DNA from: Siphonodentalium dalli
Taxonomy: Eukaryota; Mollusca; Scaphopoda; Gadilida; Siphonodentaliidae
DNA length: 64,000 nt
NCBI GenBank assembly: GCA_032622095.1
Contig: CP136067.1
Coordinates: forward strand, 99,004,707 to 99,068,706
Reading direction: 5' to 3'
This document shows, in pieces, positions 10,891-22,485 of the stretch. The translations under genes were made by a program, and so were the position numbers. Under the pieces are notes generated by a model, which saw only the letters and a list, made by a program, of their open reading frames with translations, was not told the origin of the DNA and did no database searches. The stretch's first letter is position 1, and every line of letters starts with the position of its first letter.

Positions 10891-11780
10891 TTATGAGGCG
10901 AGCACGCTAAAGGTCCTTCTTCCACACGGCGTTTGTGGCGCAGCATTCCGTGCGATACGCGCGATTCGTCGAATTAGAACACATGCACTGGATGAAATTA
11001 TTGCTTCACACGGCATGCGATGCGATCGACATTGCAGAAAAAGCTGCCGCAGGATTACGTTGGTGTCCTAATACGGTGGTAAGGTCTCACGCGCGCATTT
11101 TTGTCTGCGGTTATTCGGTAAATTCTGCCGTTTGTAGATAACGGTATCTATAGAACAACGTCGCACTGGCGAGGATTAGCGAGCGCTTTGGTGTATCAAC
11201 ATGGTGATGACAGTTTTATCCAAACCTCACTTTACATGTATGAAACAACGAATCAAATCGACACACTAATGATTCAAGCTATATATGCAATAGGAATCTC
11301 ATTCCACAGGTCTACAAATTGTCATATTCGCGTTCAATAAAAGTTTGAACAAGTCAAGACAAGACAATTATCAATGTTTAGTTAATAAATCGAAATGGCG
11401 TAAATAAGTAGTTGTCAGTTCTTGTTGTTGTTGTTGTTTTTTTAGTTTTTTTTTGCGAAAAAAATCGATGTGAATCCTTGTGGGCTTAGTGGTGTTGAGT
11501 GCTTCGCACATCGTACACTCTTTACATAGGGCACATTAATTATATTCGAGCCCATCGTGTTTGATCAGGCACCATAGTAACAATCAAATGGACTTAGTTA
11601 TTAATTCATGGGCTGGATTGCAATTCAACGACTTCAACTCCTTCAAGAATTGATCAATACATGTATAATTAACACCGGGACTCAATCTCAGTCTAGCTAA
11701 ATACAAAAAAAACACTCCACAATATGTTAGTGTGGAACATGCACGATAACATACACACACTATCGGTGTGAATAAATATA
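10891..11780. other. gene-free stretch, partly CpG-containing
   Basis: From 10900 to 11180 there are several CpG-containing words (CGCGCG, CGATGCGATCGAC) and one 68-codon frame (10935-11141) that matches nothing I know. The remainder is AT-rich with a (TTG)n run near 11420. No feature supported. Confidence 0.3.
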
Positions 11781-12157
11781 TTAACCCTTTACCCAACAAA
11801 ACGGCCAAAAACGCCCAAATAAAGCTTCAACAGCCTAAAATATCTTCGGTCTGTCTCAATAACACCATACAAATATGGATATCATTGGAACCGGTTCATT
11901 GACCACATTGTGATGGTTACAGTTATGCCCTGTGCCAATGCATTCTCTTATATATGCGAGTCGACCATAGGCATTGACACTTTTTACCATTTTTTCTTAC
12001 ATTCTTTAACAATTTTATAATTTTTTCTTACATTTTTTAACAATTTTTATAATATTTTTCTACATTCTTTGACAATTTTATCATTTTTAATATGTGTTAA
12101 GCCAATGTGTTAAGAGAATGCATTGGCACAGGGCCGTTCTGTTGGGTAAAGGGTTAA
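11781..12157. mobile_element. TTAA-flanked MITE, piggyBac-like ends (family TTAA-1)
   Basis: Perfect TTAA at both ends (11781-11784 and 12154-12157), and 26-bp terminal inverted repeats beginning TTAACCCTTTACCCAACA with one mismatch over 26. TTAA target choice and C-rich ends starting CCCT/CCCTTT are typical of the piggyBac superfamily. At 377 bp it has no transposase. The interior carries the family core GCCAATGCATTCTCTTATAT...GCGAGTCGACC and its inverted partner. An AT-rich repeat of about 55 bp (TTTTTCTTACATTCTTTAACA) sits between the arms. Relatives lie at 46946, 48484, 55730 and 62640. Confidence 0.85.
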
Positions 12158-12482
12158 AGGAGTGAAATGTTCAGGTACATGTACCTGTATCATCTTGCCA
12201 ATTTGGTTTCGTAATCGTAATAACCTTTCAGCAATGTTTTTCATATTTGTCTATTTTACATAGATTATTTCAATAAATTGTGGAATACGTATTACGAACA
12301 TTACACACCTTCACAAGTTCGTCCATTCTCCAGTCATAAACACATACAGGCGTTCAGTAACGAGGTCGCATGCGAGATATCTAATGAATAATACGAGGCT
12401 AAAGGGACAAGCAGTCCACCGAAGTAAAATCTGCCACCCGGAGGGGAAAATACAAATGCTTCAGACTTTCCTATTTCACGAA

Positions 12483-12941
12483 GTTAAAGGTACTCAAACC
12501 GATCAAACGGTCCCCACACCATCAAGATACAACAACAACAACATTTCATCAAAATACGCTCTAGTTATCAGAATAGATTTATTGCAACAAAATAATTATA
12601 ACCACTGTCAGCCATGGTATCTAATTTCCCAAAACTTGTTATTTATCAACAAAATATGGCCGTAGTATCACTAAAGTATCACGAAATTTGACCGCATTAC
12701 CACTTGATTTTAGAGTTATCCGTCTTCATCCGAAATTTTGTCCGAGACCCTCCGTTTGAGCACGTGTTTCTGGGCCACATATTACACATCTCGAGAAATA
12801 ACAAACTTCAAAAATCGATATCTGATCACTCTGAGCTTTGATGGGTGGGTTCCTCGACTCGAATAAAATATTGTTTACCCCCGAAGCCAAAGAAATAGTA
12901 ATTTAGGAGCGTTTGATCGGATTGAGTACCTTTAAAGTGTC
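12483..12941. mobile_element. MITE with 26-bp TIRs (family TTTAAAG, copy 1)
   Basis: The ends are inverted: TTAAAGGTACTCAAACCGATC at the left and GATCGGATTGAGTACCTTTAA at the right, two mismatches over 26 bp. The interior includes (CAA)n, ATCGATATCTGATCACTCTGA and ACCCCCGAAGCCAAAG blocks that recur in the copies at 29597, 46188, 56978 and 61915. No coding potential. Ends of the TTTAAAG/CTTTAA type allow a TA or TTAA target; I cannot choose between them. Confidence 0.85.
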
Positions 12942-13965
12942 TAGACAATGACATAGCGTTCCGAGATGTGTGGCTCTGATGATATATCTGAACATATGCA
13001 GAGACCACCGCGGCCTGAAATGTCACGAATGAAACTTCAAGGCCGATAAGGGGAAAGAAAGGGACTTAAGACGACACAAGAAAAGAAAAAGCATTGGAAG
13101 GAACGAACCAAAAATCGTCAATGTAGCAAGAAATTTAAAACGAAATGATATACGAAAGTTAAGACTATAGGGATGTACATGTAATAAAGAAGGATGAAAC
13201 GAAGAAAGCTATAACCAAGATTGCGATGAAGAAAGCAATACCGAAGGTGATACAAGAAAAGAAGTGAAGTAAATAGAGATGACGACACAGAATCGAAACA
13301 CCAATCGACCATGGTGACACTCCATAGTTTCGAATGATCAGTAGGGGTAGTTATGTATTTGTGGATTTTTAGAGGATGTCTTTGTTTCATGTGACATTGA
13401 TCCCACCAGTGTTAAGGAGTAGCTATTTCTGCGAAATTGTGGCTCCAGACACCGACGTGACTTCTTAGCACCTAATATTCTTCATCGATCTCCATGAAAA
13501 AAAGTTTTTGAAAATCTCAGTAGTGAGAAGTTTGAACTTGTTTAATATTATTGTGAGAAAACAGTGTTCTTCCAGACAACATAGGTGGCTATGCTATGAA
13601 AAATATTCTTTTTGTGTCCCATGGGTCCAAAAATTGCTTTGTTTTTCCATTTTTGCATAAAAATTTCATTTTTCTGGCATATAATCAAGGGGCATAACTC
13701 TTGTTACCCCCATTAACATGATAATTATGTAATAAAATCTTAAAGCCCAGTAATACATTCTAAACTCAGACACGTAAACATTGTGTATGTCTTATGAATT
13801 CACATTTGAGTTATTGTTCAATGAACTGATGCCTCCCTTATTTCTGCAGCCATCCCTGCGGAAACTGTGGAGTGTCACCCATGGATTGGATTTTACATTG
13901 GATTGGATTATGCAGGAAAATATCATTTGTTTCAGGGAGGTACAAGGTGAAAATTTTGGGTTTTT
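12942..13965. other. gene-free stretch
   Basis: AT-rich sequence with one purine-rich run on the plus strand (13020-13270, AAGAAAG/GAAAC-type). No open frame with recognisable motifs and no strong repeat structure. Confidence 0.3.
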
Positions 13966-14080
13966 CAGTTTTGGGGACCCACCACCCGGGAGCGTAAGTT
14001 TTTTCCACCAGGTCTGGGACACCCACCCGGGACCGTAAGTTTTTTCCACCAAGGTCTGGGACACCCACCCCCAAAATTGA
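13966..14080. repeat. 42-bp tandem repeat, about 2.5 copies
   Basis: Units contain GGGACACCCACCCGGGACCG followed by TAAGTTTTTTCCACCA. Three partly diverged copies lie at about 13975, 14017 and 14060. A related GGGGACACCCACCCACCCGG piece lies near 15426, so the unit may come from a dispersed repeat covering 13.9-15.5 kb. Between the array and 14970 there is only non-coding sequence, including a G-rich/C-rich patch near 14490-14560. Confidence 0.65.
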
Positions 14081-14973
14081 TGAAAATCTTGTCAATTCTA
14101 CTAAATAATGTGTTGTTGGCAGGGTGAGGGTCTCTCATTGTGTCTGCACCGGAAATGAGAGAACGCTGATCAATTACACCCACAAAAAGTAAACAAACAA
14201 AGCACATGGCTGAAAATATGCCAACAAAACCAGTGACAAAACATTTAAAAACCCACATATTTATGGTTATAAAGGTAAAATACCCACTTTAACAGGATAT
14301 GTGTGTCCCTTATTAGCAATAGGTTAAAATATGTTCATGTGTAAAAACACCATCAATTTGATTAAATAAACACAGTTCCAGTCCTCTCCATGTGGGAAAT
14401 CACTGGTGAGCAACGAGGAGCTCCCCTTAAAATCATTCTAGGCGTGTAGCTCTCCTATAAAATGTTGATGCGAGTAGTATCCCAGCAGGAGATGCCGAAG
14501 GCATCTCCCGAATGCCTTAGGGGAGAGTACGGGAGGGGGTCAGGGGGCTTCCCCCGGAATTTTTTTTAAATTAGATGCTCTGAGATTGAATCTGGAGCCT
14601 TTTTAATGCTCCAATCAGTGAACAACACGTTATTATGTGACTTAAGTCACAGTAGTCATGTATCGACATTGACCATGTACTTCGACCACGTGGTCACTGT
14701 ATTTATCGTTTATTCAATATCTTGACTGATATCATTAATGTAAACAAATGAGGCCAACGGTTTTTCGGCTTTTTGACAGCAAATCAATCTAATGGGTCAT
14801 ACATTACCGGTATTTATTTAAAAGTACTAGGCTTTCCAGTGGGATTCAAGGAATGAGGGAACCAAGAACTTTTAAGCAATATGAATGTCTATGTTAGTTA
14901 CTATTTATGTATTTTGTTGTATTTATGTTACATTATTTATGTTGTATGCTGCATATAATAAAAAGAAAACCTT

Positions 14974-15117
14974 CGTGTTTTGAGTGCATACCGAAATTAC
15001 CTCATTCGTGGTCACAGTGAGATACTGGAATCATCACTCCTTTAGGCCATTCGTGATGATTCCAGTATCTCACTGTGACCACTCATGAGATACTTCCGGT
15101 ATTCACTGAAAACACGC
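14974..15117. mobile_element. foldback element (hairpin of about 60-bp arms)
   Basis: The left arm carries GTGGTCACAGTGAGATACTG then GAATCATCAC; the right arm carries the exact reverse complement GTGATGATTCCAGTATCTCA then CTGTGACCAC. The spacer is 15 bp. Imperfect outer arms extend to GTGTTTTGAGTG at 14976 and CACTGAAAACAC at 15117. No coding potential. Confidence 0.75.
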
Positions 15118-15794
15118 AGGTATCCTCTATGTATAATAAGTTTTTTAAAAGCCATGATAAACTATGAGAAAAGATGAGAATGGATTTTTTTTCATTGCAA
15201 TTTTTTTCCTCGACCAAAACCGGACCCACCCCATGGTTTCAACTGTTAAAGGGAGAATTTGTGGACAAAAATTAAAATATAGAGCCCTCCTCACTTGTAT
15301 AAGACTATACCATGCACTACTATATGAATATAATTGTTTCAATTCATTTTGAAGCAGTAATTTGTCTTAGAAATGATTTTGGAAAAAAATTGCATGACAT
15401 CAGAAAAAATCTGCATTCCGGGCTCGGGGACACCCACCCACCCGGTCCTTGTAACCTGTAATTTTTTTCCGACCCCCCCCCCATGTTTGTTTGCACAATA
15501 TGCCGATATTTTTTACCGAATATTCGTGATTGTTAAAAACTAGGACACATTAGGAAGATAAAATAACTCTGAATAACAGTAGAGTATACTATACTTCTAA
15601 TATTTATTACTTATTTTTTAGCTTTAAAATCACACCAGAGGGGGCTATCTACCAGAACTCTAGTTGGAATTATAAATTTGAAGTTCCTCTTTGAAATTTA
15701 ACACAAACTATCATATTTGGCATTGGTTATGATACATATTTCCCCGAAACGCCAAACGTTGAAATGAGCATTAATGATTATAGACCTCCCAATT
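15118..15794. other. gene-free stretch before the DIRS element
   Basis: AT-rich with a poly(C) run at 15472-15482. The short frames on both strands (15145-15352) overlap each other and look like chance. Nothing else recognised. Confidence 0.3.
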
Positions 15795-15990
15795 TTTTAC
15801 CATATTTCCATTCACATTGTTCGGGATAAAAGTTGCATGGCCTTTGAGTCTAGGTCAAGTAGCTCACTTGGAAGCGGTCACTAATCATTGATGATTGGTG
15901 AACCGTGATTGAAGAAAACGTGCGTTCTGAGTGGTCACGTGTGTACTCATGGGCATAACAGGCCTGGTTGACCCAATAACGTTGCCATTT
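15795..15990 (+). repeat. DIRS left terminal inverted repeat
   Basis: 15835-15990 (GCATGGCCTTTGAGTCTAGG ... AACGTTGCCATTT) is the reverse complement of about 20655-20812 with few mismatches. The outer 40 bp (15795-15834, CCATATTTCCATTCACATTG) has no partner in the right repeat but is the reverse complement of 20443-20487 in the internal complementary region. Confidence 0.9.
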
Positions 15991-16020
15991 TCCTTTGAGC
16001 TCTAGCAAGCTTCACTTCGT

Positions 16021-17244
16021 ATGCCCAAGCGCACCGCCACAATGTCTCGCACAACTTTAACAGATCGCCAAGCCGATCAACAACAAACTGCGGCCGAGCC
16101 CACGTCGGATCAAATTTCCATTCGTGCGTCCGACGACGACATGTCATTCCTCGGTTTTGATTCGGATGGACATGCTACGTTCCCCGAAATCAACAAACCA
16201 AAAAAGACACAACTCAAATCAGTGGTGGTTGTTCCCAAACAAACAAGGGCGCCTAAAAATCCCGCCAAACGATCTATCACACAAAAAAGAACAGGAGATC
16301 TTCCTAGCAAAAATCTCTAAACTATCCAGTGCAGAAATTGATGAACTCAAATCCGTGCTGGGAGTTAAGGACATCGCATCGAATGTCTCGACTTTACATT
16401 CCCAAGTTACATGCATCCAGGGTACTGACAACTCGTATACGATCCCACGAAGACGAAATACTAATAGAGGGACTGCGTCCGCTTCCATCGGTGAGTCCAC
16501 CGCAGTATTTCGGAATCAGGAAGCAGTGGATCATCTAAATGCCACGGACGATGGTCTTTATTCATTAGAATCATCTGCGCTCCCGGAGACAATAAATCCA
16601 CCTTCGGTGGTAGACGAACCATTTGACTCCGACCACATTTCTGATGAACATTCAGAAACGCCTTATGATTACGACTATCCGGAATTTAAGGAGAGTAAAT
16701 TGGGTCCCGATATACATCCACGCATGGCTAAGTTTTCAGAAAAAGCCTGTACTGAAGATAGAGAAGAAGCACGCTTTACCGCGGTACGCGAAATGTATAC
16801 TCACTTCCGGGAAACTGTCAACTGATCGATTTGCCACGCACTAATTCAGAAAATTGACAAACTATTCGAAACCCAACATGGCGCATAAGGGACCGAAAGT
16901 TTCAATCGATTCAACAAGAATTGTCCACGGGTATAATTCCCATACTCCGAGCCTCCGATGCATTACGCAAAAAGGTTCTGACGGCGGATGACGTGACGAC
17001 AATTAAAGGTAATCTGGTCGATGCCATTACCGTATTGGGACATACACAATTCAATTTGTCCATGCGTCGTCATGTGTTCCTCCGACCGTGTCTAGATGCC
17101 ATATACAAATCGCTGTTCTATCGCGATAATGCGTGCACCGACCAACTGTTTGGTGATATCACAACTCGACTCAAGGCTATTAACGAGACACCAAAACCTC
17201 TGCCAAGTCCAGCAGCCAATGTGAATCAGAATGTCACCAATTAA
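16021..17244 (+). pseudogene. DIRS gag-like ORF, two frame breaks
   Basis: Starts MPKRTATMSRTTL at 16021, just inside the left repeat. Frame 1 runs to about 16300, frame 2 continues to 16825, and frame 1 resumes at about 16850-17244, so two frameshifts break it. The N-terminal half is acidic and disordered. The C-terminal half carries the conserved DIRS block NPTWRIRDRKFQSIQQ followed by a helical region (LSTGIIPILRASDALRKK to HVFLRPCLDAIYKSLF). Known members are thought to act as the structural/nucleic-acid-binding gag of DIRS elements. No zinc knuckle is seen. Confidence 0.75.
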
Positions 17245-17289
17245 ATAACCAATACGACAATCACTCTGGTGCCACGTAGTACAGACGTG

Positions 17290-19281
17290 GAACCAACCGT
17301 CCTTTTTTAGGAAAACCTCTGGGAGATTGCAACAGCTCCCACCAGTCCACCTACCGGGGAAACCATTATCGCAGAGGATATGCTCCACGTTCCCGAGGGA
17401 TGGGCTATCGACGAACACATTAATTGTGAGTAATCTTACTGATGTTTCCTCTTCCTTTATTGCCGGTAGACTCAAACAGTTTAAACCAGTTTGGCAGAAA
17501 TTCACTTCAGATGCCTGGATACTTGATGCTATCTCTGGCTATAACATTGAATTTATTCAGCTACCATATCAATTTGCAATTCCTAAACCGTTTAAATTCA
17601 CTGATCACAAATGTTGCCCACTTGACGATGCCGTGCAAAGTTTATTAACGAAAGGAGCAATAATTCCTTCATCACATGAAAAAGGCGAATTTATTTCCAA
17701 TTTATTTCTTACGCCGAAAAGGACTGGCGGCTACAGACCAGTAATCAATTTAAAACAATTAAATCAATTTGTGGAATACCATCATTTCAAAATGGAAACT
17801 TTAGATCTGGTTCTTGAATCCATATAACCCTAAATGTACCTAACGTCTGACGATCTTCAAGATGCGTACTTTAGCGTCGCACTTGATCAGTCTTCCCTGA
17901 AGTTTATGCAATTTCAATGGCGAGATTCTCTCTATACTTTCGTCTGTTTAGCCTGTCCTCCGGACCCCGTCTGTTTACCAAAATTCTTAAACCTATTTAT
18001 GCACACTTCCGACAGTTGGGCATTAAATGCTGGTACTATATTGACGATTCTTTGATTGCTAATACCAGCTATTCATCCCGTATTCATCAGTCACAATATA
18101 TCAGGGATGTGTTAATTTCCTTAGGATTCTCGATCAATGATAACAAATAAGTTCGCCAACCAACCCAATCTATTACTTACTTGGGTTTCATTATTGATTC
18201 AGTGGCATATAAAGTATTATTGTCAGCTAAGAAAGTGTCTCAAATTTTAGAGACTGTTCACAGATTTCTTAGAATCCGGGTTATGTCCATTAGAGATATA
18301 GCACACATAATTGGTGTCTTGGTAGCTGCATGCCGAGCCGTTTGTCTCGGAAAGTTATATTACAGAGCACTGGAAAAAGACAAAACCAAGGCATTGGTGT
18401 TGGCCAATGGTAATTTTGAACACAAGTGCACTCTCTCGGTCGACAGCATTCTTGAACTAACCTGGTGGAATTATAATTTAGTGACAATGAATGGACAAAC
18501 TATTCGGAACCCACCCGTTGCTCTCATTCTCGAAACTGATTCATCACTACAAGGGTGGAGTTCCCGTTGTGGTAGTCAGAATGCCAATGGGCGATGGTCC
18601 TCAGCTCTACAGTCTGAGAATATAAATTTTCTAGAACTTATAATGGCTATTTTTTGTGGCCTGCAAACACTTTGTGGCACTATTAGCAATACACATATTC
18701 TTGTTCACTGTGACAATTCAACGGCTATTAGTTACATTAATAAATGTGGTGGTCACATACCACATTTACACAAGTTAACAGTGGAAATCATGTTGTGGGC
18801 ATTTTCTCGGAACCTTGAATTATCTGCCACACATATACCAGGTTCAGAAAATACTATCCCGGATCAGTTAAGTAGAAACTTCCAAGATTATTATGAATGG
18901 AAGCTGAACCCGTCAATATTCCAGCGAATAATTACACATCTGATCACACCTAACATTGATTTGTTTGCTTCATATAACAATTGTCAGATTTCCAAGTACG
19001 TTTCTTGGAAACCTGATCCGGGCGCATTTGCTGTGGATGCCTTTACATTGAATTGGCAACAATTTATCCCATACTTATTTCATCCTTTCAGGATCATACC
19101 AAGGGTACTTACCAAGATTGTCGAAGACAAGGTGGGTTTAGCTCTAATGATTATTCCTCACTGGCCCAGCCAGCCATGGTATCATTTCCTATTAGAATTA
19201 CTGGTTCATCACCCAATCAAACTATCTTTGCACAACGATGTGATCACATTGCCTCATCGCCACGGCACACATCCCATCTAA
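17290..19281 (+). pseudogene. DIRS reverse transcriptase / RNase H / methyltransferase-like ORF
   Basis: RT motifs in order: YRPVINLKQLNQFV (17730-17775), SDDLQDAYFSVAL as motif A (17840-17890) and YYIDDSLIAN as motif C (18035-18065). RNase H follows with ETDSSLQGWSS, NFLELIMAIFC, HCDNSTAISYINK and THIPGSENTIPDQLSR, so its Asp/Glu/Asp/Asp set is in place. The last part (from about 18950, NIDLFASYNNCQISKYVSW, WKPDPGAFAVDAF, PHWPSQPWYHFL) is the DIRS domain described as adenine-methyltransferase-like. Its usual PPF triplet appears to read HPF here. Breaks: stops at 17825 and 17831, a frameshift near 17945 and a stop at 18148. The 366-codon part from 18181 is intact. Confidence 0.85.
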
Positions 19282-20291
19282 ATCTGACCGCTGTGTTACT
19301 ATCAGCCAATACCTCCACCATCGAGGTATTCCGACGTCAACTTCCACTTTTATCATAAATTCATGGCGAAATTCTACCAATAAACAATATGACATCGCCT
19401 GGCGAAAGTGGTTTCTTTGGTGTCAGTCATGGCAAGTTGATCCGGTCACGCCATCTCTCAGACAGGTCGTCACCTTCTTGACAAGCCCTTTTTCAATCTG
19501 GAGCATCATATAGTTATGTGAATGTTATGCGCTCCATGCTCTCTCAATCATTAGGCGTAATGGGTTCTGAAATAGACTCCAGTTCTCCTCTCCTCACTCG
19601 GTTTATGAAAGGAGCAGCCAATGTCCGACCACCTCTACCACGATACCAAGCTACGTGGGACGTTTCAATTTTATTGGCTTATGTTCGGAAAATACCTCTC
19701 ACAACCGATACTTCGCTGAAAGATATTACTATGAAACTCACATGCCTGCTGGCTTTGACTATCATTCAGAGAATTCAAATACTGGTCGCTTTAGATATTA
19801 ACAATATGACACTACATCAATCGTCGGCTGAATTCATTATTACTTCGCCGTTAAAAACGACCACAATTCATAGGCATGCAACCCCTATTATGATTCATGA
19901 ATATCATAGAGCAAATTTATGTGTATTTCCAACCCTGAAAATATATTTACAACGAACTTCTGAGATCCGATCTAGTTCTCAACTCCTAGTTTCATTCAAA
20001 ACCTACCATCCAGTCTGCAATACCTCTATTGCTCGATGGCTTAAAAATACAATGACATCAGCGGGCATGAATACTGCTATTTTTAAACCCCATTCTATTC
20101 GGGGATCTGCAGCAACAGCTGCTTTCTCATCAGGTGCTTCATTGAAGTCCATCATGCCAACTGCTAATTGGGCATCTGCTGCCACCTTCTACAAATTTTA
20201 TTATCGTCCACAAATGACGCAACCCGTATCCCATACCTTTCTTGATCTTCTTCCAGCGAATGAGAGACACTCTTCAGCATCATCAGATTAA
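19282..20291 (+). pseudogene. DIRS tyrosine recombinase (integrase) ORF
   Basis: The N-terminal part (NSTNKQYDIAWRKWFLWCQ, from about 19375) is a core-binding-like domain. It ends at a TAG near 19512, and the frame changes before the intact 257-codon catalytic part, 19518-20291. Catalytic signatures of the tyrosine recombinase family are visible: an Arg in LTIIQRIQILVALDI, the HxxR box HSIRGSAATAA, and the C-terminal WASAATFYKFYYRP with candidate nucleophile tyrosines. In DIRS elements this enzyme inserts a circular DNA copy without target duplication, which fits the lack of an obvious duplication at the element edges. Confidence 0.85.
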
Positions 20292-20438
20292 GACAGAGGG
20301 GCGGGAACGGGATGGAACTGCACGGCAGATACCAATGATTCAATGATCTCAAGCCATTGTGTTCAGGACTCAATAAACAGATAAGTTTAAATTTCTTGTT
20401 TTGTTTTCTCTGAGCCCTAATTGTCGGCAGCTTCTAGC

Positions 20439-20579
20439 ATGCAACTTTTATCCCGAACAATGTGAATGGAAATATGGTAAAAAATATCCCTCTCATCTTA
20501 GCATCCCGTAGGGATGCGACTGGATGAGAATGATTTTTTCCATATTGGAATGAACAGTGGAGGGATAAAAGTTCCCGCC
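20439..20579 (+). repeat. DIRS internal complementary region (ICR)
   Basis: The first half (20439-20487, CATGCAACTTTTATCCCGAA ... ATATGGTAAAAAAT) is the reverse complement of the outer left end 15795-15840. The second half (20488-20579, ATCCCTCTCATCTTAGCATC ... GTGGAGGGAT) is the reverse complement of the outer right end 20818-20900. The two halves abut, so the ICR holds a head-to-tail junction of both element ends. Confidence 0.9.
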
Positions 20580-20654
20580 CTTGGTCCCGCCCAGTTTCAC
20601 TGTTCATTCCATTCTATTTGCCTCAATTAGGGCCTCGTCCCTACTTTAGCTTTC

Positions 20655-20903
20655 AAATGGCAACGTTATTGGGTCAGCCAGGCCTGTTATGCCCATGAGT
20701 ACACACGTGACCACCCAGAACGCACGTTTTCTTCAATCACGGTTCACCAATCATCAATGATTAGTGACCGCTTTCAAGTGAGCTACTTGACCTAGACTCA
20801 AAGGCCATGCAACTTTGATCCCTCCACTGTTCATTCCAATATGGAAATAATCCTTCTCATCCAGTCGCATCCCTACGGGGTGCTAGGATGAGAGGGATAT
20901 TAT
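20655..20903 (+). repeat. DIRS right terminal inverted repeat
   Basis: 20655-20812 is inverted to the left repeat. The outer part (20818-20903, ending GATGAGAGGGATATT) is complementary to the second half of the ICR, which sets the right boundary at about 20900. Confidence 0.88.
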
Positions 20904-22485
20904 TAATGTTCGAAGTCAATCTTAGTTTACACCAAGTCTGACCTCACACACCAGCACAGGTTAGAAACAAAATAAAATGCGCTGCGAACTATGTGAATTA
21001 GGTCTTGTGTCATTATATATGTCATCTTTCTAACATCTGCATTATACATGTATCTCGATAAAAGGAGCAAGCAGGTGTTTATATTTAAATTCTAAATTGC
21101 TGCATAAGGAGAAAAAGTTAAAATGCAAAGCATATTTACTTGTGATAAAACCTCACTTTCAAGTTTATTTATTGCACCCCCCCCCCCCTGATAATTTTGG
21201 AGAACTATTGTAATCGCGCGTCCGTTCGTGTGTACAGTCCGATTTATTGTCAGGTTTGTTAACTCTATAGTTCAAATTATCCGATCGAAACGACACTTCG
21301 TATGAGAATTATGGTTCTAGTCCGATGATCTTTTTCTCTGATTTATTACTCTTTTTTTTACTTAGAAATTGCTATTTTCACGTTGTCCGGATAATAACTC
21401 CGGTGAATAATATCCGATCGGAACGAAACTTACGAGTACGAGTAATGAACATTACATTATTGAGGTCGAGTTCCAATATCGTTCTGGTCAGACAATTTTT
21501 ATTAGAGCTGTGGTCCATTTCAGACCTATAAATTGCCATTTTCGTGCTGTCCGGATAATTCCAGTTAATATCAAGTTACGTAATGGCAAATTATGTCACT
21601 TGTGGTATAACCCCATGCACATTCAAGAACCAACCCATTAGTATACATGTATGTCCAATTTAAACAACTGGCATTTGTTCAGAATGCAGCGGGCCTGGCC
21701 GTTTTACAACTGCCAAAGAGTCGGATTGCTGAACACCCCCTTGAATCAACCATGCAAGGGGGTCTATAATCCCACATCTGCAGGAATGATAAGAACACTG
21801 TATGGAATAAAATATTTATAGATGAATGTATAGATAGATAAAAATCTTCCATGCTCACAAGTTTATGACCACAACCAAATTTATTGGAAAAGGAAAACAA
21901 TATTTTTCATTAGTTGAGCAAATATGAACAAATATATTGTATTGATGTTGACCAGCAAAAAATATACTTACATTGAAATGTTAATTGAGAGAAGCCAAAT
22001 ATGTAACCCGTGCAGTATAGAGCAATTACCAAACTCCTTATTTGAATTGGAAGGGAGTTCCGGGGAGCTGGAGCATAGAGGAAGGGCTTAAACAAAAATT
22101 GTCCCAACCCCTTTTGTATAGATATCAAATAAATTTCAAGTCAAGCTGGAGCGATTGATTTCCTTAAAAACCTGGCCTGACTTCGTTTCACGACATGAAA
22201 TTATTCTCGTAGTTTGATTTTCCAACAATTTAAAGGTGGGAAACATTTGTATATATTTCCTCCTTTGATCAAAGTTTGGATTAAAATGTCCATCAGTTAG
22301 AAATTGTCCAACCTTAGGGGGTGTCAGGTTAGATGTGAGGTATCCCCAAAAGCCCAACAGCCCAATTGGGGGGGGGGATTATATCATGACACGGAATGTC
22401 CATAGTCAGTGTTACTTGCGGGATTATATAGCCAAAATTAGCATTTCACTTGTACTTAGCATAATCGACGATATCTCGAAAAATG
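20904..22485. other. gene-free stretch with a diverged repeat at 21215-21560
   Basis: 21215-21560 holds three loose repeats of a block with CCGATCG(A/G)AACGA, AAATTGC(T/C)ATTTTC and TGTCCGGATAATA/TTCC, a common type of dispersed invertebrate repeat. A poly(C) run lies at 21177-21188 and a poly(G) run near 22370. The remaining sequence to 22485 has no gene that I can support. Confidence 0.4.

Larger units (their letters stand above)
15795..20903 (+). mobile_element. DIRS-type tyrosine-recombinase retrotransposon, structurally complete, frame-broken
   Basis: A 5.1-kb element with the full DIRS1 layout: left inverted repeat (to about 15990), gag-like ORF, RT/RNase H/methyltransferase-like ORF, tyrosine recombinase ORF, internal complementary region (20439-20579) and right inverted repeat (20655-20903). 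The two long repeats are inverted copies of each other over about 150 bp. The internal region is the reverse complement of the outermost left end joined to that of the outermost right end, the known hallmark of DIRS circular-intermediate replication. There are no direct-repeat LTRs, as expected. Boundaries are set where the internal region stops matching. Every ORF has stops or frameshifts, so this copy is not autonomous as it stands. Confidence 0.92.

Noticed and set aside
10935..11141. 68-codon CpG-containing ORF
   Set aside because: No recognised motif, no splice or promoter support; composition alone is not enough.
13792..14258. Minus-strand ORFs with repeated GxPRPWWKKLT-type segments
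   Set aside because: They read the 42-bp tandem repeat in several phases; no host motif.
21660..21760. Possible LINE piece (QNAAGLAVLQLPK) on the plus strand
   Set aside because: Only a QNAA-type word resembles RT sequence; flanking motifs are absent.
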